Below, one piece after another: positions 36,025-45,469 of a stretch of 64,000 nucleotides of DNA. The DNA is from Actibacterium lipolyticum (GTDB lineage Bacteria > Pseudomonadota > Alphaproteobacteria > Rhodobacterales > Rhodobacteraceae): contig NZ_FXYE01000002.1 of the NCBI RefSeq assembly GCF_900184935.1, positions 124,001 to 188,000 on the forward strand, in the 5' to 3' direction. The notes beneath the pieces are model-generated. The model was not told where the DNA came from. It saw only the letters and a program-made list of their open reading frames with translations, and searched no databases. The first letter of the stretch is position 1, and every line of letters begins with the position of its first letter. The translations under genes were made by a program, and so were the position numbers.

Positions 36025-36726
36025 ATGCGCAAGTTTCTGGCCATCGCCCTGCTTTTCCTTCCAAACGCAGCGCTTTGTGAAACGGCCCACCCCTGCTTTA
36101 CCCTGAACCCAAACAGCAATCCGACGGCAGCAAAAGCCGCGTGCACCGATTACCTGACATCCGGCGAACGAAGTGATGAAGACCGCGGCGAAGCGTATGC
36201 CAATCGCGGCATCGCGCAGCGAGAGCTGGGTCAAATGCGTTTAAGCGTCGCTGACCTCACCAAAGCAATCGACGCATTTCCCGACCCACGCCACATGCGA
36301 ATGCTTGCGTGGACGTATCGGGAGCTGGGACAGCCCGCAAAGGCGGAAAAGCTTTATACCCGCGTACTTAAGACCGATGACCATTGGCAGGCGTGGCTAT
36401 CGCGTTGTGTTGTTCGGCAGGACCAAGAAAAATTCGCAGAGGCGGCGAAGGACTGCGAACAGGCCATTCTGCGAGATCCAGACAACCTTGACGCGCTATT
36501 CTTCGGGGCGCGCGCCTATAACTTTTTGGACCAAGGTCGCCGCGCGCTTCCGCTGGCATCGAAGGCACGGCAACTGGCCCCCGATGATCCACGACACCTG
36601 ATCGAATATGTCTGGGCGCTGCAACTGTCTGGCCGCCGCGAAGAGGCCCGGCGCGAAGCACGTGACGGTTTGAACCGGTTTCCCAACCACCCTGACCTGA
36701 CCGAATTTCTAAAGCTTTCTAATTGA
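36025..36726 (+). CDS. Exported TPR-repeat protein
   Basis: A 233-residue protein with a signal peptide (MRKFLAIALLFLPNAALC) and about four to five tetratricopeptide repeats between residues 55 and 225, for example GEAYANRGIAQRELGQMRLSVADLTKAI and AWTYRELGQPAKAEKLYTRVL. Such proteins serve as periplasmic scaffolds. No fused enzyme domain is present, so the partner is unknown. The start at 36025 is preferred for the signal; its ribosome site is weak (GAAAGA). Confidence 0.85.
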   Translation: MRKFLAIALLFLPNAALCETAHPCFTLNPNSNPTAAKAACTDYLTSGERSDEDRGEAYANRGIAQRELGQMRLSVADLTKAIDAFPDPRHMRMLAWTYRELGQPAKAEKLYTRVLKTDDHWQAWLSRCVVRQDQEKFAEAAKDCEQAILRDPDNLDALFFGARAYNFLDQGRRALPLASKARQLAPDDPRHLIEYVWALQLSGRREEARREARDGLNRFPNHPDLTEFLKLSN

Positions 36727-36872
36727 TCCCGGCCGGGCCTGCGACCAAGGCGGCAATCAATGCTCCCTGCTGAAAAAGCTTACGCAACGGAAGGCGGAAA
36801 AGTACATAAATATTAGGCACATATTAAAAATAGCCATCAACATTACTAAAATAGTCAGATATAGATCGACCT

Positions 36873-36971
36873 ATGGTGGGTGTTATTCCAAAATTCACGC
36901 TGTCGATGCCAGCGTTCGAAGCAATTGCGTTTGCGATCTATATTCTGCTGATGGCAGTTGTAGGCGGCTAG
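36873..36971 (+). CDS. Candidate 32-residue single-membrane-span peptide
   Basis: A very short frame (MVGVIPKFTLSMPAF, then the hydrophobic AIAFAIYILLMAVVGG) with a single membrane span after a few polar residues. No clear ribosome site is visible. It ends four bases inside the 3' end of the convergent ccmG. Composition is unlike random sequence for this GC content, but evidence is limited. The rest of 36727-36967 is AT-rich and contains nothing else I can support. Confidence 0.25.
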   Translation: MVGVIPKFTLSMPAFEAIAFAIYILLMAVVGG

Positions 36972-37507
36972 CGCGCGCTTTCGATGGCCGGTCTAATCCG
37001 GTTGTTCAATATCTGTTGCGTGATCGGACCAGCGAACCGCAGCACGATTTTGCCGTTCCCGTCGATCACATATGTTTCCGGCACGCCATAGACGCCCCAC
37101 TCCAGCGCGGTGCGCCCTTCCCCGTCGGCCGCAATCGCGGCATAGGGGTTCCCAAGCTCTTCCAAGAAGCCAAGCGCGTTCGCCGGTTCATCCTTATAGT
37201 TGATGCCATAGATGACCACGCCTTCGTTCTGCATGGTTTCAAGACTGGCATGTTCGGCCCGGCATGGCGCGCACCAACTGGCCCAGAAATTCACAAGCTT
37301 CACGCCCGGCGCATTCAAGGCGGCGTTATCAAACGGCGCGCCCTCGCCCAACTGAGTCACGGTCAATGCTGGCGCAGCTTGCCCAACCCGCGTCGATGGC
37401 AACCCATCCGGATCATCGCGCCACATGCCCACAAAGAACAGCGCCGCAAGCCCAAGAAACAGCAGCGGCGGCAGGATCATCAGAATATTGATTTTACGCT
37501 TAGCCAT
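36968..37507 (-). CDS. ccmG: Thiol:disulfide interchange protein CcmG/DsbE
   Basis: A 179-residue membrane-anchored periplasmic thioredoxin of cytochrome c maturation. Residues 8-28 form the anchor; the redox site is Cys79-Cys82 in ASWCAPC, and YGVPETYVID holds the cis-proline typical of this family. It reduces the apocytochrome haem-binding cysteines with CcmH. The start overlaps the end of ccmD by eight bases. It is the last gene of ccmA-B-C-D-G. Confidence 0.95.
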   Translation of the reverse strand: MAKRKINILMILPPLLFLGLAALFFVGMWRDDPDGLPSTRVGQAAPALTVTQLGEGAPFDNAALNAPGVKLVNFWASWCAPCRAEHASLETMQNEGVVIYGINYKDEPANALGFLEELGNPYAAIAADGEGRTALEWGVYGVPETYVIDGNGKIVLRFAGPITQQILNNRIRPAIESAR

Positions 37508-37658
37508 GCTTTTCCCGCCGTTTTTCTGCTGCATCCAGCTGTTTGCGAACCGACGCGCTTTTTAACAGACTAAGCCCGACCAGCAGCGCAAGGGCGATCA
37601 GGCTTAGCCCATAGGACGACAGCACAGCGCCCGCGTATTTACCAAGATCAGGCATCAT
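37500..37658 (-). CDS. ccmD: Haem exporter accessory protein CcmD
   Basis: A 52-residue protein beginning MMPDLGKYAGAVLSSYG, with one membrane span (LSLIALALLVGLSLL) and a charged tail (VRKQLDAAEKRREKHG). The size, topology and place between ccmC and ccmG identify CcmD, which helps release haem-loaded CcmE from the CcmABC complex. It starts in an ATGA overlap with the ccmC stop and overlaps the ccmG start. It is short enough to be missed by many gene finders. Confidence 0.92.
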   Translation of the reverse strand: MMPDLGKYAGAVLSSYGLSLIALALLVGLSLLKSASVRKQLDAAEKRREKHG

Positions 37659-38386
37659 GCCATCCGCTCCCGCGCGATAAGGGCCTGAAGGCGGCGGGCA
37701 CGAATTTCCGTCCGCGTGCGCAACAAGACCAGCGTTATGAACAACAGAACGAACCCAGCGATGCAGACCAGCAGCGGCAGGTAAAACACATCGGCCACGT
37801 TCTCTTCTTTATCCAAAGAAAGTGAGGCCCCCTGATGCAGGCCCTGATTCCAGAAGTTCACGGCATACCGGCTGAGCAGCGCAAAGACCGACCCCACCAT
37901 GCACAGCACCGATGTCAGATCGGCGGCGATGTCCGGGCTTTCGATCGCGGCCCAAAGCGCGATGTAACCAAGGTAGAACAGGAACAGGATCAGGAACGTC
38001 GTCAGACGCGGGTCCCACGCCCAATAGGTTCCCCACATCGGTTGCCCCCACAGCGCGCCGGTGATCAGCGCGATCAGGGTCATTGTCATGCCGATAGGTG
38101 CCGCCGCTTTTGCCGCAAGGGCCGATACATGATGGCGGCGCACGAACCAGATAAGCGAGGCGACAAGCATCATGAACCACGCGTTGATCGCCATCAGGGC
38201 GGCGGGCACATGCAGATAGATGATCTTGACCGTCGAACCCTGCTTGTAGTCATCAGGCGTAAAGAAGAAGCCCCAAATCAGGCCCGTCGCCAATGCGGCC
38301 ACCGTCAGCACGGCCAAATACGGAAGTACGGCAGTGGTGGACTGCATGAATTTCTGCGGGTTTGCGTATTGCCAGATCGATGCCAT
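37655..38386 (-). CDS. ccmC: Haem exporter permease CcmC
   Basis: A 243-residue membrane protein with six spans and the tryptophan-rich haem-handling motif WGTYWAWDPRLTT. Two conserved histidines lie in periplasmic loops (one in IIYLHVPAA). It loads haem onto CcmE. It ends in an overlap with ccmD and lies 55 bases from ccmB. Confidence 0.96.
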   Translation of the reverse strand: MASIWQYANPQKFMQSTTAVLPYLAVLTVAALATGLIWGFFFTPDDYKQGSTVKIIYLHVPAALMAINAWFMMLVASLIWFVRRHHVSALAAKAAAPIGMTMTLIALITGALWGQPMWGTYWAWDPRLTTFLILFLFYLGYIALWAAIESPDIAADLTSVLCMVGSVFALLSRYAVNFWNQGLHQGASLSLDKEENVADVFYLPLLVCIAGFVLLFITLVLLRTRTEIRARRLQALIARERMA

Positions 38387-38441
38387 ATCGGTGTCTTAGG
38401 TCCTTAATGCGCGGTTCTCAATTGAATAGCGCGTGATTTCC

Positions 38442-39098
38442 CTAGCGCAAGTTGACGCGGATTGCGGCGGCGGCGGCGAATGGCAGCAGGGCCAGCGTGC
38501 CAAGGGTGATGCCCGCCAACATCAATGTTGGTGTTCCAGTTGCCAAACCATCGGCGCCCCGCTTTACGGTTTCGGCGCCGAAGATCAACGTGGGCACATA
38601 AAGCGGCAAGACCAGCAGCGAAAGCAACAGCCCCCCGCGTTTCAGCCCCACGGTTAACGCCGCGCCAAACGTGCCGATCATCGACAGCGCGGGCGTGCCA
38701 AGCGCAAGGCTGATCACAAGCCAACTGTACCCAGCCGGCTCCAGATTAAGCAGCAGCCCCAGCACCGGCGAAACCAGCACCAGCGGCAACACGGTCGCAA
38801 CCCAATGCGCGGCGGCCTTCATCAACACCACCCCTTCCAACGGGATCGGCGCAGTGGCCAGCAGGTCCAGCGACCCATCCTCGAAGTCCAGCGCGAAGAT
38901 CCGGTCAAGCGACAGCAGGCAGGACAACAGCGCGCCGATCCACAAGATGCCCGGCGCGATGGTGGAAAGGATGCCGCTTTCCGGCCCTACCCCGAACGGC
39001 ACCAGAACCGTCACGATCAGAAAAAACGCAAGGCCAAGGCCAAACCCGCCGCCCGCACGGATCGCCAATGCCAAATCACGGGTGAACAAGGCGATCAT
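38442..39098 (-). CDS. ccmB: Haem exporter permease CcmB
   Basis: A 218-residue membrane protein with six spans and the family sequences [16 protein letters not shown] and the charged loop [29 protein letters not shown]. It forms the ABC complex with CcmA and CcmC. It starts in a four-base overlap with ccmA (39095-39098). The C terminus ends [12 protein letters not shown]. Confidence 0.95.
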   Translation of the reverse strand: MIALFTRDLALAIRAGGGFGLGLAFFLIVTVLVPFGVGPESGILSTIAPGILWIGALLSCLLSLDRIFALDFEDGSLDLLATAPIPLEGVVLMKAAAHWVATVLPLVLVSPVLGLLLNLEPAGYSWLVISLALGTPALSMIGTFGAALTVGLKRGGLLLSLLVLPLYVPTLIFGAETVKRGADGLATGTPTLMLAGITLGTLALLPFAAAAAIRVNLR

Positions 39099-39709
39099 GC
39101 AAACGCCTCGTCAAAATCATCAAGGCGCTGCGGGGCGGCTTTGAACTGTGTCACATCCAGAACCTCGGCATCAAAGCCAAGGTCGATATGCGTGGCGATC
39201 AGCGCCATGCCGCCACCTGCCAAATGGGCCTTTACCGCATCGCCAAACAACGCCACCGACGCCACATCAAGCGAGACTGTCGGCTCATCCAGCACCCAGA
39301 TCGGGCGCCCGGTGACCAGCAGCCGCGCCAAGCCAAGGCGGCGTTTTTGCCCGGCGGACAGGTTCTGAGCCATGCGGTCAGCCAGATCATTCAGGTTAAA
39401 CGCATCAAGCGCGTTTTGAACGCCGTCGGTGCCAAACACCCGCGCCCAGAACCGCAGGTTTTCTGTGACGGTAAGCGTCGCCTTCAGCCCATCGGCATGG
39501 GCGGCATAGGCGATGCTTTCAGCCGGGACCGACACCGTGCCATCAAGCGCGGGCTGCAACCCGGCCAGCGTGCGCAGCAACGTGGTTTTGCCAATCCCGT
39601 TCGGGCCGCGCAACAACAGCGCCTTGCCAGGGGAAAGCGTAAAGCTGACCCCTTCCAGCACCGGCAAACCGCCGCGCGCGCAAGATAAATTGGTGACGCT
39701 AAGGTCCAT
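39095..39709 (-). CDS. ccmA: Haem exporter ATPase CcmA
   Basis: A 204-residue ABC ATPase. Walker A is GPNGIGKT at 35-42, the signature is [15 protein letters not shown] and Walker B is WVLDEP. CcmA powers release of haem-CcmE. It is the first gene of the ccm operon; the 70 bases upstream (39710-39779) should hold the promoter. The operon has no ccmE, ccmF or ccmH, which must be elsewhere. Confidence 0.95.
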   Translation of the reverse strand: MDLSVTNLSCARGGLPVLEGVSFTLSPGKALLLRGPNGIGKTTLLRTLAGLQPALDGTVSVPAESIAYAAHADGLKATLTVTENLRFWARVFGTDGVQNALDAFNLNDLADRMAQNLSAGQKRRLGLARLLVTGRPIWVLDEPTVSLDVASVALFGDAVKAHLAGGGMALIATHIDLGFDAEVLDVTQFKAAPQRLDDFDEAFA

Positions 39710-39779
39710 ACCTCATTCGCATATATTATTGGAATGTGTTGGCAAAGCGGGAATCCCCAACCGCCACGAACCGTCGCAC

Positions 39780-40139
39780 TTAGCCTTCAACCGGCAACAG
39801 CGCGGCGGCGATGCGCCGCCCCTCGCTTAGCAGCACATTGTAGGTACGCGCGGCAGAGGGGCTGGACATGGTTTCAACGCCCAGACCGGCCTCTTCCAAC
39901 TGATCGCGCAGAACGGCTGGGATGTGGGCAATATCTGCACCAGTCCCGATGAAAACAACGTCAACCTGCCCGGCCAGCGCCAACAGCGCGTCAGCATCAT
40001 CCAGCCCGCCCCAAGTCGAAACGCCGCTGTCCGAAACCAACAAGGCACCGGCATGGACCTGCCCGCCGATCCGGAAAAAGCCGGGGCCATAGCCATCAAT
40101 CGGGCGCGCGCCGGAAAATTCGATTTCGTTCATTCGCAT
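39780..40139 (-). CDS. Mth938-like domain protein (DUF498)
   Basis: A 119-residue protein of the Mth938/DUF498 fold: GYGPGFFRIGGQVHAGALLV, then the DVVFIGTGADIAHIP motif, and the C-terminal ARTYNVLLSEGRRIAAALLPV. Homologues are found beside secDF or ccm genes in many alphaproteobacteria and the mitochondrial relative is an assembly factor of complex I (NDUFAF3). The start at 40139 has GAGGAG six bases upstream. Function here is not established. Confidence 0.88.
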   Translation of the reverse strand: MRMNEIEFSGARPIDGYGPGFFRIGGQVHAGALLVSDSGVSTWGGLDDADALLALAGQVDVVFIGTGADIAHIPAVLRDQLEEAGLGVETMSSPSAARTYNVLLSEGRRIAAALLPVEG

Positions 40140-40213
40140 CTGCGGCTCCTCGGACAAACAGGAATCACCGAACCAGACCACGCCCCAAAGTGTGGGGCAT
40201 GATCTGAAAAGTA

Positions 40214-41182
40214 TCAGGCATCAATGTTGCCGAACTGGGTTCCGGCATCGTTGTCTTGCTTGGACCAGTCGCGTTTCACGCCAAGGAACAGCAGGATGTT
40301 TGAGGCCACGAAGACCGACGAATAGGTCCCGATGACAACGCCAAGGATCATCGCAAAGACGAACCCGCGGATCACATCGCCGCCCAGCACGATCAGCGCA
40401 ATCAGTGCCAACAGCGTGGTGACCGAGGTCATCACAGTCCGGCTAAGCGTTTCATTGATGGACAGGTTCAAAACCTCTTTCAGCTCCAGCTTTTTGAAGC
40501 GACGCAGGTTTTCACGCACGCGGTCAAAGACCACCACGGTATCGTTCAACGAATAGCCCACGATGGTCAAAAGCGCGGCGATGATGGCCAGATCGAACTT
40601 GATCTGAAACGCCGCGAACAGACCGATTGTGATGGTGACGTCATGCACCAACGCCGCAACAGCGCCCAAGGCAAACTGCCATTCGAACCGCAGCCAGATG
40701 TAAACAAGCACCGCGCTGATCGCCAAAAGCACCGCCATCACAGCGGTTTTCACCAGCTCGCCCGACACCTTCGGGCCAACGCTTTCGACCGATGGGAAGG
40801 TGATAGCACTGTCAACTGCCGTTAGCGCGGCTTCGACTTGTGCGATCGTTTCAACGGTGATGCTTTCCTGATCGCCCTGGGCCTGAATGCGCACCTGCGC
40901 GACATGGCGATCTTCGCCAAAGCTTGGATCGAACACTTCAGTGATGGACACATCACCAAGGTTCAGCGGGGCCAATGCCTGACGGTAAACACCCACATCA
41001 AGTGGCTGCGAGCTTTCCGTACGGATGGTCGTACCGCCACGGAAATCGATACCGAAGTTCAGGCCGAACGCGAAGAACACCACGATGGAAAGAACCACCG
41101 CCGCAATCGACGCGCCAAAAGTCATGCGCGAGCGACGGAAGAAATCCCAGTTGGTTTCGGAGGGGACAAGTTTAAGTCTCAT
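40214..41182 (-). CDS. secF: Protein translocase subunit SecF
   Basis: A 322-residue membrane protein of the SecD/SecF RND-type pair that uses the proton gradient to help Sec export. Six spans are seen; FGLNFGIDFRGGT is the characteristic segment after the first, and YSLNDTVVVFDRVRENLRRFK is in the fourth/fifth region. The gene is 12 bases after secD. Confidence 0.97.
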   Translation of the reverse strand: MRLKLVPSETNWDFFRRSRMTFGASIAAVVLSIVVFFAFGLNFGIDFRGGTTIRTESSQPLDVGVYRQALAPLNLGDVSITEVFDPSFGEDRHVAQVRIQAQGDQESITVETIAQVEAALTAVDSAITFPSVESVGPKVSGELVKTAVMAVLLAISAVLVYIWLRFEWQFALGAVAALVHDVTITIGLFAAFQIKFDLAIIAALLTIVGYSLNDTVVVFDRVRENLRRFKKLELKEVLNLSINETLSRTVMTSVTTLLALIALIVLGGDVIRGFVFAMILGVVIGTYSSVFVASNILLFLGVKRDWSKQDNDAGTQFGNIDA

Positions 41183-41194
41183 GAGTCTTCCTCG

Positions 41195-42856
41195 TTAAAC
41201 CGTGATGGTCTTGGGGCGGCGACGTTCCATCCAGATCACGATGATCAGGCGGGTAACGAAGATGGCCGTAAAGACGGATGTGATGATGCCCACGCCAAGC
41301 GTCACGGCGAAACCGCGCACCGGGCCAGAGCCAAGCATGAACAAGATAACCGCAGTGATCAGCGTGGTGATGTTGGCGTCAATGATCGCGCTAAGCGCTT
41401 TTTCATAGCCAAGCTCGATCGCGCGTGCCGGGCCTTTGGCCGATTTCAGCTCTTCGCGGATACGTTCAAAGATCAGCACGTTGGCGTCCACCGCCATACC
41501 GATGGTCAGCACGATCCCCCCGATACCGGGCAAGGTCAGCGTCGCACCGATGGCCGACAGGATACCAAAGATCAGGCCAACGTTCAGCAGCAGCGCCATA
41601 TTGGCGATGATCCCGAACCAGCCATAGCTTAGCGCCATAAAGACCAGCACGCCGGCAAAAGCCACAAGGCTGGCAACCTTACCGGCCTGCACGCTGTCTG
41701 CACCCAGTTCTGGGCCGATTGTGCGTTCTTCCAGGAACGTCAGTTCCGCCGGAAGCGCACCAGCACGCAGAAGGATCGCAAGCTGAGTAGATTCTTCGAG
41801 GGTGAAGTTGCCCGAAATCTGGCCCGAACCACCACGGATCGGTTCGTTGATACGCGGGGCCGAAACGACCTCTTCGTCCAGAACGATGGCAAAAGGCGAC
41901 CCGACGTTATCAACGGTGTAATCGCCAAACTTGCGCGCCCCGGTCGCATTAAAGCGGAAGGTCACGACCGGCTGACCGTTCTGGTCGAACGCGGGCTGCG
42001 CATCGGTCAGGTCTTCGCCACTGACAACTGCGGTTTGTTCAAGAACATAGAAAACCCCCTCTTCGTCCAGCGAGGGGTAGATCACGTTGCGCGCACCGGG
42101 GGACTGATTGCCGTTGTCGGTGCGGCTGACAACCGGGTGGAATGTCAGACGAGCGGTGGTACCGATCAGCTCTTTCAGCTCTGCAGCAGAACCGATGCCG
42201 GGCACCTGAATAAGGATACGATCCGCGCCTTGGCGTTGGATCGTGGGTTCGCGTGTGCCCACCTCATCCACACGGCGGCGAATGATTTCAAGCGACTGTT
42301 GGATGGTGCGGTCGTTCGTGGCTTGTTTCTCTGCCTCGGACAGGGTCACCACAACTTCGGCGTTTTCCGCGCGGACTTCGATGTCGTTCGACCCAACACC
42401 GGTCAGCGACACGATGGGCCGGGCCAGCGCGCGCACGGCCGTCACGGCAGCGTCGATGCCTTCGGGCTGTGAAATACGAACACGCAGTTCATCTGGTGCG
42501 GACGGTTGACGGCGGATTGTGCCGACGGTTGCGCGCTCATCACGCAATGCGTCACGAACCTCTGTCCACATGCCATCCACGCGGGTTGCGTGAACGTCTT
42601 CTAGATGAACCTCGGCCAACAGATGCGCACCACCGCGCAGGTCAAGGCCAAGGTTCACAATTGTCGAGGGCAGCCAGCTTGGCCAAGCCCCTTGTGCCAA
42701 CTCCCTCTCTGGTGTGGTCATGCCTGCTTCGATCGCCTTGACGGCATCGTTGTGGCCTTCGACCCGCGAATAAAAAAGGTTGGGCATGGCATAGGCCAAA
42801 CCCAACGCACAAATCGCGGCAATAAAGACGCGTTTCCAGAGAGGAATGTTCAGCAT
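41195..42856 (-). CDS. secD: Protein translocase subunit SecD
   Basis: A 553-residue membrane protein with a large periplasmic P1 region between the first span and the five remaining ones. LGLDLRGGAHLLAEV marks the start of P1, and GMAVDANVLIFERIREEL marks the fourth span. The partner SecF follows and YajC precedes it, giving yajC-secD-secF, the usual order. Confidence 0.97.
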   Translation of the reverse strand: MLNIPLWKRVFIAAICALGLAYAMPNLFYSRVEGHNDAVKAIEAGMTTPERELAQGAWPSWLPSTIVNLGLDLRGGAHLLAEVHLEDVHATRVDGMWTEVRDALRDERATVGTIRRQPSAPDELRVRISQPEGIDAAVTAVRALARPIVSLTGVGSNDIEVRAENAEVVVTLSEAEKQATNDRTIQQSLEIIRRRVDEVGTREPTIQRQGADRILIQVPGIGSAAELKELIGTTARLTFHPVVSRTDNGNQSPGARNVIYPSLDEEGVFYVLEQTAVVSGEDLTDAQPAFDQNGQPVVTFRFNATGARKFGDYTVDNVGSPFAIVLDEEVVSAPRINEPIRGGSGQISGNFTLEESTQLAILLRAGALPAELTFLEERTIGPELGADSVQAGKVASLVAFAGVLVFMALSYGWFGIIANMALLLNVGLIFGILSAIGATLTLPGIGGIVLTIGMAVDANVLIFERIREELKSAKGPARAIELGYEKALSAIIDANITTLITAVILFMLGSGPVRGFAVTLGVGIITSVFTAIFVTRLIIVIWMERRRPKTITV

Positions 42857-42867
42857 TTAATGTCAGC

Positions 42868-43194
42868 TCAGTCTTTGGTGGCCGGTTCGGTCTTATTCAT
42901 GACCTGTGCAATTGTGTGGCGCACGATACGTACGTTCACACCGCTGGCGATTTCGACTTCAACTTCGTTGTCGTCTTTTACCTTGGTGACCTTACCGATC
43001 AGGCCGCCTTGGGTCACGATCTGGTCGCCGCGACGCAGCGCATCAACCATCGCCTTATGCTCTTTCATCTTTTTCTGCTGAGGACGGATCAGCAGGAAAT
43101 ACATGATCGCAAAGATCAGAATTAGTGGCACGAAGCTGGTAAAGGCGCCACCTGGGCCCCCAGCGGCCTGAGCGTAAGCAGGCGTAGCAAACAT
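42868..43194 (-). CDS. yajC: Sec translocase accessory protein YajC
   Basis: A 108-residue protein with one N-terminal span (LILIFAIMYFLLIRPQQKKMKEH) and a small cytoplasmic domain (GDQIVTQGGLIGKVTKVKDDNEVEVEI). It associates with SecDF. It is the first gene of yajC-secD-secF and lies 11 bases before secD. The start is within AT-rich CATATATAT. Confidence 0.95.
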   Translation of the reverse strand: MFATPAYAQAAGGPGGAFTSFVPLILIFAIMYFLLIRPQQKKMKEHKAMVDALRRGDQIVTQGGLIGKVTKVKDDNEVEVEIASGVNVRIVRHTIAQVMNKTEPATKD

Positions 43195-43291
43195 ATATAT
43201 GTCCCCGTTTGTTTTTGGCGGTTTCCCGCCCCTTTAGGAATGGCGCGCACACTATCTGTGGCCCGGTGCCTTGGCAAGGTGACGCAAAACT

Positions 43292-43305
43292 CTGGGAATT
43301 CCCAG
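43292..43305. promoter_or_regulatory. Palindrome CTGGGAATTCCCAG between yajC and the protease gene
   Basis: A perfect 14-base palindrome in the 180-base gap between two divergent genes, 70 bases before the protease ATG. It could be an operator for a dimeric regulator. No family is suggested by the sequence. Confidence 0.3.
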
Positions 43306-43374
43306 TTCATTAATGCACACTTTTAAGCCATATGGGTTCAGCCTCGACGCCCGTCAATCATTGAAGTGGCCAGA

Positions 43375-44097
43375 ATGTACGTTCCATTTGTAAAACTGCT
43401 TGCCGTATTTGTGCTGACCCTGATGCCGTCTGCCGCCCTGTCAGACCCAGCGCGCGCGCCCCATCCCCTTTCCGGATGGGAACAAGACGACTGGCCCGCC
43501 ATTGGCCGTGTGACGCGCGGGGCGGCTGATACTGAATCAGTTTGCAGCGGCACGTTGGTTACCCCGGAATTTGTTTTGACTGCCGCCCACTGCGTTGCGG
43601 CCAATAAGACCGGTCAGACCATGTTGCCCGAAAACGTTCATTTCACCGCTGGCTGGCTGAATGGCGAACCCGCCTTCCACAGCCGCGCGGCAGAGGTGTA
43701 TCTGATGGTCTTTGGCCCCTTCACCAAGGCCAGCGCGCAGGACATCGCGCTTATTCAACTGGCAACCCCAGTGCCCGCAGAGGTCGCCAAACCACTGCGC
43801 ATCATCCCCCTTAGCGACGTCAAATCACCCTTCCGCATTATCGGGTTCAGCCGCAACAAGCCAACCGTGCTAAGCGGCCATCCTTACTGCAATCTGACCC
43901 TGGAACGTGATGGGATCATTGGCACAGATTGCCGTGTCGTTTCGGGCAACTCCGGTGCGCCGGTTTTGGCGTTTGTGGATGGCGAATGGCGCGTGGTTGC
44001 TGTGGTCAATGCCAGCGCGGGAAATGAGGCTCCGCTGCGTTCCATCGCGGCCGTTCCCAGCGGGACAATTGCAGAAGAGATATCCAAGACCCAATAG
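43375..44097 (+). CDS. Secreted trypsin-like serine protease (S1/V8 type)
   Basis: A 240-residue protein with a signal peptide (MYVPFVKLLAVFVLTLMPSAALS). The catalytic triad is His in LTAAHCVA, Asp in AQDIALIQL and Ser in RVVSGNSGAPVLAF. Two Cys pairs are likely (VCSGTLV with AHC; PYCNL with GTDCRV). It resembles glutamyl or trypsin-like exported proteases of Rhodobacterales. Start at ATG 43375; a GTG three codons upstream is possible. Its own promoter lies between it and yajC. Confidence 0.9.
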   Translation: MYVPFVKLLAVFVLTLMPSAALSDPARAPHPLSGWEQDDWPAIGRVTRGAADTESVCSGTLVTPEFVLTAAHCVAANKTGQTMLPENVHFTAGWLNGEPAFHSRAAEVYLMVFGPFTKASAQDIALIQLATPVPAEVAKPLRIIPLSDVKSPFRIIGFSRNKPTVLSGHPYCNLTLERDGIIGTDCRVVSGNSGAPVLAFVDGEWRVVAVVNASAGNEAPLRSIAAVPSGTIAEEISKTQ

Positions 44098-44176
44098 GCC
44101 TGCGTTTTCGCGGTTCAAATGGTCGTGTTCTTGGGGCATATGTGCGGGGTAATTCGTTCAACCAAGGAACACTCCC

Positions 44177-45469
44177 ATGCACGACATCAAAACCATCCGT
44201 GAGAACCCCGCCGCTTTTGACGCGGCTCTCTCTCGTCTCGGGGCTGATGCGATGTCGTCCGAGATCTTGGCAATTGACGAGGCGCGCCGGGCCAAAATTC
44301 TGGCTGCCGAAACCGCGCAGGCGGAACAAAACAAAGCCTCCAAAGAAGTTGGCGCCGCCAAGGGGCGTGGGGACGAGGAAGAGTTTCAGCGCCTGCGTGG
44401 CCTTGTCGCCGACAAAAAGGCCGAAGTCGCCCGCCTGAACGATGAGGCAAAGGCAGAAGACGCCCGCCTGACCGATCTGCTGATGCGCCTGCCCAACCTG
44501 CCCTATGACGACACGCCCGAAGGGGCTGACGAAAATGACAACGTCGAAATCCGCCGTTGGGGCACACCCCGCGAATTGGCGTTCAAGCCCAAAGAGCATT
44601 ACGACCTGCCCGCCGTTCAAGACGGCATGGATTTTGAAACGGCGGCCAAGCTTTCCGGCTCTCGTTTTGTGGTGCTGTCGGGCGCGGTTGCGCGGCTACA
44701 TCGTGCGTTGGCGCAGTTCATGCTGGACACCCACACCGAAGAACACGGCCTGACCGAAGCCATCACACCCGTGCTGGTGCGCGAAGAGATGATGTATGGC
44801 ACCGGCCAGCTGCCGAAGTTTGGCGAAGACAGCTATAAAACCACTGACGGCTGGTGGCTGATCCCCACGGCCGAGGTGACGCTGACCAACATCGTCAACG
44901 GCGCGACCATCGACGAAAGCTATCTGCCGCGCCGCTATACCGCGCATACGCAATGCTTCCGTTCCGAAGCCGGCAGCGCGGGGCGCGATACGGCTGGCAT
45001 GTTGCGCCAGCACCAGTTCGAAAAGGTCGAAATGGTATCGGTCACGCACCCCGATAACTCCGAGGAAGAGCACGCCCGCATGACCCGCTGCGCCGAGGCG
45101 ATCTTGGAAAAGCTGGAGCTACCCTATCGCACCGTCGTTCTGTGCACCGGCGACATGGGCTTTGGCGCGCGTCGCACCCATGACATCGAAGTGTGGCTGC
45201 CCGGTCAGGATACCTACCGCGAAATCAGCTCCATCTCGACCTGCGGGGATTTTCAGGCCCGCCGCATGAACGCACGGTTTAAACCCGCGGCTGGCGGCAA
45301 GCCCGAATTTGTCCACACGCTGAACGGCTCTGGCCTTGCGGTTGGGCGCTGCCTGATTGCGGTTCTGGAAAACGGCCAGCAGGAAGACGGCTCTGTCACC
45401 CTGCCCGCGGCCCTGCACCCTTGGCTGGGCGGAAAAACCCGCATCACAGCCGAAGGTAAAATGGCCTAA
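44177..45469 (+). CDS. serS: Seryl-tRNA synthetase
   Basis: A 430-residue class II synthetase. Residues 1-110 form the N-terminal coiled-coil arm that binds the long arm of tRNA-Ser ([20 protein letters not shown] start). Motif 2 is [26 protein letters not shown] and motif 3 is [14 protein letters not shown]. The last bases overlap the end of the convergent DUF2235 gene by four bases. Confidence 0.98.
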   Translation: MHDIKTIRENPAAFDAALSRLGADAMSSEILAIDEARRAKILAAETAQAEQNKASKEVGAAKGRGDEEEFQRLRGLVADKKAEVARLNDEAKAEDARLTDLLMRLPNLPYDDTPEGADENDNVEIRRWGTPRELAFKPKEHYDLPAVQDGMDFETAAKLSGSRFVVLSGAVARLHRALAQFMLDTHTEEHGLTEAITPVLVREEMMYGTGQLPKFGEDSYKTTDGWWLIPTAEVTLTNIVNGATIDESYLPRRYTAHTQCFRSEAGSAGRDTAGMLRQHQFEKVEMVSVTHPDNSEEEHARMTRCAEAILEKLELPYRTVVLCTGDMGFGARRTHDIEVWLPGQDTYREISSISTCGDFQARRMNARFKPAAGGKPEFVHTLNGSGLAVGRCLIAVLENGQQEDGSVTLPAALHPWLGGKTRITAEGKMA

